Part shown: positions 1 through 5,901 of the stretch, piece by piece
Numbering within the stretch: the first letter of the stretch is position 1
How the letters are laid out: each line of letters begins with the position of its first letter
Position numbers and translations under genes: made by a program
Assembly (NCBI GenBank): GCA_934725285.1
Contig: CAKVBK010000096.1
Coordinates: forward strand, 1 to 6,489
Source of the DNA: an uncultured Bacteroidales bacterium
GTDB lineage: Bacteria; Bacteroidota; Bacteroidia; Bacteroidales; UBA932
DNA length: 6,489 nucleotides
Direction of reading: 5' to 3'
Notes under the pieces: model-generated
Seen by the model: only the letters and a program-made list of their open reading frames with translations
Database searches by the model: none
What the model was told of the DNA's origin: nothing

Positions 1-105
1 GCAGGAAAGCCAATGACAACAACTGCAAGATGTTTTTGGGATTTGCTTGGATAATTGCTATATTTACAAGTTGTATATTACACCTTAAAAGTTTATAAGA
101 CAGTT
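1..105. other. Upstream intergenic region with no gene that can be called
   Basis: Apart from the candidate promoter, nothing can be assigned. One plus-strand frame is open from base 1 to a TAA at 52-54 and another from base 3 to a TAA at 96-98. Either could be the tail of a preceding gene, but the few residues visible match nothing I recognise. In particular they do not look like the C-terminus of PurH, which I recall preceding mreB in some Bacteroides. No hairpin terminator is visible. Confidence 0.4.
35..66 (+). promoter_or_regulatory. Candidate Bacteroidota-type promoter of the mre operon
   Basis: A TTTG (35-38, -33 element) is followed after exactly 20 bases by TATATTTA (59-66), which matches the Bacteroidota -7 consensus TAnnTTTG except for the last base. 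Transcription would start near 71-74, giving a leader of about 33 nt before the mreB ATG. The region is A/T-rich compared with the genes around it. The match is by eye; the spacing agrees with the published Bacteroides consensus as I know it. Alternative TTTG and TTG triplets at 42-49 sit too close to the -7 element. Confidence 0.55.
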
Positions 106-1128
106 ATGGCATTTTCATTTCTGACTAAAGAGATAGCAATGGACCTCGGAACGGCCAACACGGTCATATTCAGCAATGATGAGATTGTGCTGGATGCCCC
201 GAGCATCGTCGCGATAGACAACACCACCAAGAAGTGCATAGCGTTCGGCCAGCAGGCCAAGCTGATGCACGAGCACACCAACCCTGGCATCAGGACCATC
301 AGGCCGCTGAGAAACGGAGTGATCGCCGACTTCGAGGCCGCCGAGATGATGATCAAGAGCTTCATCAAGCAGGTGAACAGCAAGAAGAAATCACTCTTCT
401 CGCCAAACCTGAAGATCGTTGTCGGCATTCCGTCCGGCAGCACTCAGGTGGAGATCAGGGCGGTGCGTGATTCATGTGAGCACGCCGGCGGACGTGATGT
501 GTACCTGATCTACGAACCGATGGCGGCCGCGCTTGGTATCGGCCTTGACGTGGAGGCTCCTAAGGGGAATATGGTCGTCGACATAGGCGGAGGCACCGCC
601 GAGATCGCAGTGATCTCGCTGGGCGGCATAGTGGTGCAGGAAAGCATCCCGACAGCAGGTGACGTGTTCAACAGCGACATCCAGTACTATATGCGCCAGC
701 AGCACAACATCAAAATCGGTGAGACAACCGCCGAAAAGATCAAGATAGCTGTCGGCGCCGTGATTCCGGATCTGGACGAGGAGCCGGAGCCATACGTTGT
801 GAACGGTCCTAATCTTATGACCGCCCACCCGGTCGAGGCCACGATCACTTATCAGGAGATCGCCCACTGCCTTGACAAATCCATAGCTAAATTGGAGTCC
901 TCAATCCTCCACGTCCTTGAGCAGACCCCTCCGGAGCTATATTCGGACATCGTGGAGAATGGAATATTCCTTTCCGGCGGCGGCGCTCTCCTGCGTGGTC
1001 TCGCCAAGAGGTTCACAGAAAAGGTGAACATTCAGTTCCACGTGGCCGAGGATCCGCTCCGCGCTGTGGCGAGAGGCACATGCATCGCTCTCAAGAAGAC
1101 ATCCAACTACTCATTCCTGATGAGATAA
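106..1128 (+). CDS. mreB: MreB, actin-like rod shape-determining ATPase
   Basis: This is a cytoplasmic, membrane-associated actin homologue of 340 aa that polymerises with ATP and positions the lateral-wall synthesis complex. The actin-fold motifs occur in order: phosphate-1 DLGTANT (residues 13-19), GIPSG (108-112), connect-1 EPMAAALGIG (137-146) with the likely catalytic E137, phosphate-2 DIGGGTAEIAVIS (159-171), the GExxAEKIK segment (205-213), the adenosine motif GIFLSGGGALLRG (286-298) and connect-2 VARGTCIAL (321-329). The loop KSLFSPNL (95-102) and the hydrophobic N-terminus MAFSFL are the usual membrane-contact sites. I chose the ATG at 106 because the family begins a few residues before KEIAMDLGTANT. 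An in-frame TTG at 55 would overlap the promoter and add residues the family lacks. No Shine-Dalgarno is visible; the preceding bases are A/T-rich, as is usual in this phylum. Its stop overlaps the start of mreC by one base. Confidence 0.96.
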   Translation: MAFSFLTKEIAMDLGTANTVIFSNDEIVLDAPSIVAIDNTTKKCIAFGQQAKLMHEHTNPGIRTIRPLRNGVIADFEAAEMMIKSFIKQVNSKKKSLFSPNLKIVVGIPSGSTQVEIRAVRDSCEHAGGRDVYLIYEPMAAALGIGLDVEAPKGNMVVDIGGGTAEIAVISLGGIVVQESIPTAGDVFNSDIQYYMRQQHNIKIGETTAEKIKIAVGAVIPDLDEEPEPYVVNGPNLMTAHPVEATITYQEIAHCLDKSIAKLESSILHVLEQTPPELYSDIVENGIFLSGGGALLRGLAKRFTEKVNIQFHVAEDPLRAVARGTCIALKKTSNYSFLMR

Positions 1129-1961
1129 TGCCTAAGGAGAGATCCATCTTCCAGAGAATCTTCATAGCCGTGGTCTTCACTCTGCTGGAGGTCGCGGCTC
1201 TCTTGATGCTGTCGCACAACAGCCAGTTGCAAAGGCTTTGGATCGCCAGGATCTCACACGGATTCATGGCCAGGACATGGGGCGCCACACAGGCCGTCTC
1301 GGACTACTTCTCACTCAAGAGGCAGAATGATGAGCTGGCCTTGGAAAACGACAGTCTTCAGAGGATAGTCAGAGGCTACGAGCTTGCGGCCAGGAAAGCC
1401 GATCCGGCATTGATGCCGGTGATGGCGGACAATGGGTTCAACTACATCCCGGCCACCATCATAAAGTCCAGCGCAAACACCCAGCACAACTACCTGATCA
1501 TCGACAAGGGCAGTGACGACGGAGTGAAGAGGAACTCAGGTGTCATAACCTCAAATGGTGTCATAGGAATAGTGGACGCTGTCAGCCCTCATTATTCTTA
1601 CGCCATCTCATTCCTCAACACCGAGCTGTTCATCAGCGCAAGGCTTGGGGAATCCGGAGCCGTGGGGCCGCTCGCATGGGACGGGACAAGCTCCGACGGA
1701 GCCATACTGAAAGAGATTCCGCTCCAGTTCAAGTTCGAGCCAGGAGACACGGTCTACACAAGTGGATATTCATCTATATTCCCGCCTGACATTCCCATAG
1801 GTGTCGCCGGAGAATCGAAGATCATCAACGGAGCGACCAACGAGATCAAGGTGCGCCTGTTCCAGAACCACAAGGCTCTGAAATATGTCACCATAGTCGG
1901 TAATGTCCGTGCCGAAGAGATCGAAGCCATTGAGAAACAAGAAGAGCAGCAGAAGAAATGA
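1128..1961 (+). CDS. mreC: MreC, rod shape-determining bitopic membrane protein
   Basis: This 277-aa protein is anchored in the inner membrane and scaffolds the elongasome in the periplasm, where the family binds and activates PBP2. A basic N-terminus is followed by one membrane segment (about residues 9-28). A coiled coil follows (about 60-95, with the heptad-like KRQNDELALENDSLQRIV). The paired beta-barrel domain spans about 105-262 and contains NYLIIDKGSDDGVKRNSGV (121-139) and GDTVYTSGYSSIFPPDIPIG (206-225), both characteristic of MreC. The charged tail (263-277) is rich in Glu, Gln and Lys. The start is the ATG within TAATG, reusing the last base of the mreB stop codon, which implies translational coupling. 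An upstream in-frame ATG at 1080 would put 16 extra residues before a normal N-terminus, inside mreB, and is unlikely. Its end overlaps mreD by 4 bases. Confidence 0.94.
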   Translation: MPKERSIFQRIFIAVVFTLLEVAALLMLSHNSQLQRLWIARISHGFMARTWGATQAVSDYFSLKRQNDELALENDSLQRIVRGYELAARKADPALMPVMADNGFNYIPATIIKSSANTQHNYLIIDKGSDDGVKRNSGVITSNGVIGIVDAVSPHYSYAISFLNTELFISARLGESGAVGPLAWDGTSSDGAILKEIPLQFKFEPGDTVYTSGYSSIFPPDIPIGVAGESKIINGATNEIKVRLFQNHKALKYVTIVGNVRAEEIEAIEKQEEQQKK

Positions 1962-2467
1962 GAAACAGTTTCGCGTTGACATACATCCTGTTGACTGTCG
2001 CCCAGATGATTCTGAGCAACTATTTTCATTTCACACCTTATGTGATGGTCACGATCCTGCCGGCGATGGTGCTGTGCATCCCGACCAAGATCGACACCAT
2101 CGGAGCCATGCTGATAGCCTTCACCACAGGCCTTGCCGTGGATTTCTTCGCTGAGGGCACTCTCGGAATCAACGCATTGTCTCTGGTCCCTGTAGCCCTT
2201 CTCAGGAGGCCTGTCATCGGGATGTTCTTCGGCAACGAGCCTTTCGAGCAAAAAGAGAATGTCACAATACGGAAATATGGATTCGCGAGGGTGTCGTTTG
2301 TCGTCACCCTTGTGACCATGCTGTTCCTGATGATCTATATCACGGCCGATTGCGCCGGAACCAGACCATTCTGGTTCATGGCCACATGCCTCGGCCTCTC
2401 CACCATCGCCAGCTATCTGGCTTCCGTGTGCATACTCAACCTGCTGACTTATGAAGACAGAAGGTAG
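1958..2467 (+). CDS. mreD: MreD, rod shape-determining integral membrane protein
   Basis: This small polytopic inner-membrane protein (169 aa, the usual family size) works with MreC in the elongasome. Hydrophobic segments are visible at about residues 7-25, 28-41, 47-64, 69-85, 112-130 and 145-164. The segment GLAVDFFAEGTLGINAL (58-74) followed by an Arg-Arg pair (83-84) is the conserved core of the MreD family: a small Gly-rich turn with an Asp, then Gly-x-Asn. Sequence conservation in MreD is low, so the call leans on this motif, the membrane profile and the position between mreC and the PBP2 gene. The ATG overlaps the mreC stop as ATGA. The preceding bases (agcagaagaa) are purine-rich but are no clear Shine-Dalgarno. 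The 3' end overlaps the next gene by 17 bases. Confidence 0.92.
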   Translation: MRNSFALTYILLTVAQMILSNYFHFTPYVMVTILPAMVLCIPTKIDTIGAMLIAFTTGLAVDFFAEGTLGINALSLVPVALLRRPVIGMFFGNEPFEQKENVTIRKYGFARVSFVVTLVTMLFLMIYITADCAGTRPFWFMATCLGLSTIASYLASVCILNLLTYEDRR

Positions 2468-4301
2468 AGGAAAGACACTGATTATCGGCCTGCTGGTCGT
2501 GGCTGTCATCATTCTCGGGAGATTGTTCTACATCCAGATCATCAACGAGAAATACAAGAGAGACGCCTCGAACAATTCGATGGTCTATGACATAATCTAC
2601 CCGACCAGAGGCATCATCTACGACCGCAACGGCAATATAATAGTCAGCAACAAAGTCACCTATGACATCCTTGTCACCCCAAGGGAAGTCCAACCTTTCG
2701 ACACACTGATGCTTGCTGAAGCACTGGGAGTAGAGCCTGACTTCATCAGGAACAAGATGGCTGAATATGCCAGGAACCGCCGCCGCATCGGCTACCAGAG
2801 CGTCGTTATGCTCAAGCAGATAAAGCCTGAGACATATATGCGGTTCGCCGAGCTCCAGTACAATTTCCCTGGATTCAGGGGGCAGGCGCGAAGCATCCGT
2901 GACTATCCCGTCAACGCCGGCGGCAACCTTCTTGGCTATGTTTCCGAGGTGGACGCGAAGTACATCGAGAAACATTCGGGTGAATATCGTTCAGGAGACT
3001 ATGCGGGAAAGACCGGCATTGAGGCCGCCCGTGAAAAAGAGCTGAGAGGAGAGAAAGGCTACCACATCTACCTGCGCAACTCCCACAACCAGATCGAGCA
3101 GCGCTACAAAAACGGCGAGATGGACAAGGAAGCCGTCCCTGGACACGACATCTACACAACGATTGACGCCGGCCTGCAGCAATATGGGCAGGAACTGATG
3201 AAGAACAAGGTTGGGAGCCTTGTGGCCATCGAACCGAAGACCGGCGAGATCCTGACGCTGGTCTCCAGTCCCGGCATCGATGTGAGCATGCTCGCGGACA
3301 TCGGACAGCACTATGACGAGATCATCAAGGACCCGCACAAGCCGATGTTCAACAGAGCCGTACAGGCTCCGTACCCTCCGGGATCTGTGTTCAAGCTCGT
3401 GAATGGCCTCATCGGGCTTCAGGAAGGCACCCTCACACCGGACATGGCATATCCTTGCAGCCAAGGCTACCATTTCGGGAACAGGAAGCTCGGCTGCCAT
3501 GTGCACAGGTCTCCGCTTGTGCTTGAAGAGGCGATAATGATGTCATGCAACGGCTACTTCTGCTATGTGCTCAAGAATATTCTTGAAAACAAGGAATACC
3601 ACGACATCGGCGAGGCCCTCGACAAATGGAATGATTATGTCCAGAGCTTCGGCTTCGGCCACAAGCTTGGAAGCGACTTCCCGGCCGAGCTTGGCGGGAC
3701 AATCCCGACATCGAAACTGTACAACAAGATCTACGGGAAAGGAGGCTGGAAATTCACCACAATTATCTCGATTTCCATCGGTCAGGGAGAGGTGGGAGCC
3801 ACACCTATGCAGATCGCCAATCTGGCCGCCACCGTCGCGAACAGAGGATGGTACAAGATCCCGCACATCGTCAAAGCATCGGATGGTGTTGAGATCGATC
3901 CGAAATATTACGAGAGGCAGTACACGATGGTGGACACGATGAATTTCAAGAAAGTGACACAAGGTATGTGGAGAGCCGTCAACAGCGGATTCGGGTCTGG
4001 AGGGACCGCGTCTATCGCAGCCGTTCCAGGATTGGACATCTGCGGAAAGACCGGAACGGCGCAGAATCCGCGCGGAGCCGACAATTCAGTGTTCATCTGT
4101 TTCGCTCCGAAAGACAACCCCAAGATTGCTGTTGCAGCGTACATCGAGAATGCCGGATTTGGTGCCACATGGGCCGCGCCGATCGCGTCTCTTCTGGTGG
4201 AGAAATATCTCAACGGAGAGATCAGCGACCAACGCAAGGGGCTTGAGGACAGGGTACTTCAAGGCAATCTCATGTCAAAGGTAAAGGCTTATAAGAATTG
4301 A
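2451..4301 (+). CDS. mrdA: Penicillin-binding protein 2, elongasome transpeptidase (class B PBP)
   Basis: This DD-transpeptidase (616 aa) crosslinks new lateral-wall peptidoglycan on the periplasmic side and pairs with RodA. One N-terminal membrane anchor (about residues 8-29) is followed by the pedestal domain, with the class B signature RGIIYDRNGNIIVSN (53-67) and the segment DYAGKTGIEAAREKELRG (183-200). The transpeptidase domain follows from about 255. All three active-site motifs are intact: SVFK with the nucleophile S312 and K315, SCN at 365-367, and KTG at 533-535. Cys336, His341, Cys349, His350 and His352 lie between the first two motifs and may bind a metal. The total length is close to that of E. 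coli PBP2. The ATG at 2451 lies inside the end of mreD (17-base overlap) and gives a normal short cytoplasmic tail before the anchor. FtsI is a less likely identity because of the mreD/rodA context and the absence of any PASTA domain. Confidence 0.95.
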   Translation: MKTEGRGKTLIIGLLVVAVIILGRLFYIQIINEKYKRDASNNSMVYDIIYPTRGIIYDRNGNIIVSNKVTYDILVTPREVQPFDTLMLAEALGVEPDFIRNKMAEYARNRRRIGYQSVVMLKQIKPETYMRFAELQYNFPGFRGQARSIRDYPVNAGGNLLGYVSEVDAKYIEKHSGEYRSGDYAGKTGIEAAREKELRGEKGYHIYLRNSHNQIEQRYKNGEMDKEAVPGHDIYTTIDAGLQQYGQELMKNKVGSLVAIEPKTGEILTLVSSPGIDVSMLADIGQHYDEIIKDPHKPMFNRAVQAPYPPGSVFKLVNGLIGLQEGTLTPDMAYPCSQGYHFGNRKLGCHVHRSPLVLEEAIMMSCNGYFCYVLKNILENKEYHDIGEALDKWNDYVQSFGFGHKLGSDFPAELGGTIPTSKLYNKIYGKGGWKFTTIISISIGQGEVGATPMQIANLAATVANRGWYKIPHIVKASDGVEIDPKYYERQYTMVDTMNFKKVTQGMWRAVNSGFGSGGTASIAAVPGLDICGKTGTAQNPRGADNSVFICFAPKDNPKIAVAAYIENAGFGATWAAPIASLLVEKYLNGEISDQRKGLEDRVLQGNLMSKVKAYKN

Positions 4302-4305
4302 CGGG

Positions 4306-5751
4306 ATGGGTAACTTTTCGGACAGAGGCATAAAGAAAAGCGTTGACTGGACTCTGGTGGCAGTCTACATGTCGCTTATCCTTATCGGCTGGATCAACAT
4401 CTACGCATCCATCCATTCCGAAGGACCGGCATCGATATTCGATTTCGGATTCCGATGCGGGAAGCAATTCGTGTGGATCCTCACCGCGTTGGGACTCGCA
4501 GGTGTGATCCTATTTGTACTCAATCCGCAATTCTGGGAAAGCGCATCGCTGATATTATACTTAGGTGTGCTGGGACTGCTCGTGGCAGTGATATTCCTTG
4601 GAATAGATGTCAAGGGATCACGATCGTGGTTTGAGTTCGGGCCGATCAGGTTCCAGCCGGCGGAAGTCTCGAAGATAACCACATCATTGCTGCTGGCCAC
4701 ACTTATGAGCCAAGCCAATTTCAGGATCACAAGGTTCAAAGACTTCCTGCTGACCGCCATGATACTCGTTATTCCTATGGCCGTCATTCTGGCTGAAAGC
4801 GAGACAGGTTCAGCATTGGTCTATGTCGGATTCATATTCGTGATGTACAGGGAAGGTTTTTCAGGTTGGTGGATCTTCTGCATCGGGATGGCCGTCATGC
4901 TGTTTATCTTCACCCTGACGATCTCGCCTTACGTGTCCATCCTTGTGCTGGCCGGTGTGCTCTTGCTTTGCAACGGACTCGAATCCAACAAGACCGGTTT
5001 ATGGTTCTGGGTGTCAACAGGGCTGTTCGTGACCTTTTGCTTGCTGCCTTGGATTTTCGGGAAGTTCAATCCTGAATCATTCGTCTCTAAGATAAATCTT
5101 CTGTACATCCTGATCGCGGCATGCGTCACCGTGGCGCTATGCATGTTAATCCACGGCTATAAGTCCCGCCGCCGGTTCATGTCAATGTCCGCTTTGGGAT
5201 TGATGGCCGGAATAGCACTGGTGTTCTCCACTGAGTTCATATTCAATAATATTCTTCAGGATCACCAACGCAAGAGGATTGAAGTGCTGTTGGGAATGAC
5301 TGAGGATCCGACGGGCGTTGGCTACAATGTCAACCAGAGCATGATCGCCATCGGCTCAGGAGGTCTCTCCGGCAAAGGTTTCCTGGAAGGTACCCAAACC
5401 ACTTTCGGCTTTGTGCCGGAGCAAAGCACCGATTTCATTTTCTGCACAGTCGGTGAAGAATGGGGTTTCCTTGGCTGCCTCGTCGTGATCTCACTCTACG
5501 TTTTTTTGATAATAAGGATTATTTCCGATGCTGAAAAAAGCAGAGAGGCTTTCACACGCATCTATGGTTACTGTGTAGCCTCGTGCATATTCATGCACCT
5601 CTTCATCAACATCGGGATGACCATCGGCATCATGCCTGTCATCGGAATCCCGTTGCCGTTGCTCAGCTATGGAGGATCGTCGCTGTGGGCATTCACAGTG
5701 CTGATTTTCATATTCATAGCACTTTATCGGCAAGAGAAGAAGTACTATTGA
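4306..5751 (+). CDS. rodA: RodA, SEDS-family peptidoglycan glycosyltransferase
   Basis: This polytopic inner-membrane enzyme polymerises lipid II into glycan strands for the lateral wall, in partnership with PBP2. SEDS motifs are clear: KGSRSWFEFGPIRFQPAEVSK (residues 103-123), ESETGSAL (164-171), NQSMIAIGSGGLSGKG (343-358), PEQSTDFIF (371-379) and IGIPLPLLSYGGSSL (446-460). D376 in the TDF triplet aligns with the Asp shown to be essential in RodA of other bacteria. At 481 aa it is about 110 residues longer than the E. coli protein. The excess falls between TGSAL and the DHQRKRI segment (319-325), where I count five hydrophobic segments (about 187-204, 207-223, 231-250, 263-283 and 295-311) instead of one. 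The ATG begins 4 bases after the PBP2 stop. FtsW is a possible alternative for a SEDS protein, but the operon position argues for RodA. Confidence 0.94.
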   Translation: MGNFSDRGIKKSVDWTLVAVYMSLILIGWINIYASIHSEGPASIFDFGFRCGKQFVWILTALGLAGVILFVLNPQFWESASLILYLGVLGLLVAVIFLGIDVKGSRSWFEFGPIRFQPAEVSKITTSLLLATLMSQANFRITRFKDFLLTAMILVIPMAVILAESETGSALVYVGFIFVMYREGFSGWWIFCIGMAVMLFIFTLTISPYVSILVLAGVLLLCNGLESNKTGLWFWVSTGLFVTFCLLPWIFGKFNPESFVSKINLLYILIAACVTVALCMLIHGYKSRRRFMSMSALGLMAGIALVFSTEFIFNNILQDHQRKRIEVLLGMTEDPTGVGYNVNQSMIAIGSGGLSGKGFLEGTQTTFGFVPEQSTDFIFCTVGEEWGFLGCLVVISLYVFLIIRIISDAEKSREAFTRIYGYCVASCIFMHLFINIGMTIGIMPVIGIPLPLLSYGGSSLWAFTVLIFIFIALYRQEKKYY

Positions 5752-5762
5752 TTATTTTTTAG

Positions 5763-5770
5763 TAACTTTG
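5763..5770 (+). promoter_or_regulatory. Candidate -7 promoter element for tRNA-Leu
   Basis: TAACTTTG is a perfect match to the Bacteroidota -7 consensus TAnnTTTG. It ends 9 bases before the first base of the tRNA, so transcription would start near 5775-5777 with a leader of only a few bases. No TTTG stands at the expected -33 distance (about 5739-5742 reads gaag), so the upstream half of the promoter is weak or absent. Confidence 0.55.
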
Positions 5771-5779
5771 CAGTCTATC

Positions 5780-5864
5780 GCCTTGGTGGTGAAATGGTAG
5801 ACACGAGGGACTTAAAATCCCTTGGACAGAAATGTCCGTGCGGGTTCGATTCCCGCCTGAGGCA
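5780..5864 (+). tRNA. tRNA-Leu, anticodon UAA
   Basis: A full cloverleaf of 85 nt can be drawn. The acceptor stem pairs 5780-5786 with 5857-5863 (seven pairs, two of them G-U), with discriminator A5864. The D stem is GTG 5789-5791 with CAC 5802-5804, and the D loop holds the GG pair. The anticodon stem pairs AGGGA 5806-5810 with TCCCT 5818-5822; its loop CTTAAAA carries anticodon TAA at 5813-5815, reading Leu codon UUA (and UUG by wobble). A long variable arm (GGACA 5824-5828 with TGTCC 5833-5837) makes this a class II tRNA, as expected for Leu. The T stem GCGGG/CCCGC (5840-5844 and 5852-5856) encloses TTCGATT. The 3' CCA is not encoded; the next bases are CAA, so CCA must be added after processing. 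The gene starts 28 bases after rodA ends, on the same strand. Confidence 0.97.
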
Positions 5865-5901
5865 CAAAAGGGACGGCTGATGCCGTCCCTTTTGTGCCTT
5901 A
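5858..5901. terminator. Bidirectional intrinsic terminator shared by tRNA-Leu and the converging gene
   Basis: The core stem GGGACGGC (5870-5877) pairs with GCCGTCCC (5882-5889) around a 4-base loop TGAT. It is flanked by AAAA (5866-5869) and TTTT (5890-5893), so it reads as a stem plus U-tract on either strand. Complementarity continues outwards without a mismatch to 5861/5898, giving 17 perfect pairs. It then runs through A5860-T5899, G5859-T5900 (wobble) and T5858-A5901 to about 20 pairs. The outer part overlaps the 3' acceptor strand of the tRNA on one side and the minus-strand stop codon (5899-5901) on the other. It would end transcripts of the tRNA, and of rodA read-through, from the left, and those of the propeller gene from the right. 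Confidence 0.88.

Noticed and set aside
3..98. Short hydrophobic frame at the left edge ending in TAA at 96-98
   Set aside because: Too short to judge, overlaps the candidate promoter, and matches no family I recognise.
55..105. N-terminal extension of MreB from a TTG at 55
   Set aside because: The extra 17 residues have no counterpart in MreB, overlap the candidate promoter and its start site, and lie before a normal ATG that gives the expected N-terminus.
1080..1127. Earlier in-frame ATG for MreC inside mreB
   Set aside because: The ATG at 1128 forms a classical TAATG junction and places the membrane anchor at the usual distance from the N-terminus.
1754..2512. Long minus-strand open frame (252 codons) opposite mreC and mreD
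   Set aside because: Its translation is rich in His, Asp and Gln with no recognisable motif, and it lies wholly opposite well-supported genes. It is a by-product of codon bias in a GC-rich genome.
2991..3506. Minus-strand open frame (171 codons) opposite the PBP2 gene
   Set aside because: It lies opposite the conserved transpeptidase domain and shows no motif of its own; it is a frame shadow.
5751..5762. T-run after rodA as an intrinsic terminator
   Set aside because: There is no stem-forming sequence directly before the T-run.
5858..5901. Possible phage or element attachment site at the tRNA-Leu 3' end
   Set aside because: Integration at tRNA genes leaves direct repeats of the tRNA 3' end. 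Here the repeat is inverted and immediately adjacent, and there is no integrase or mobile gene in the window.
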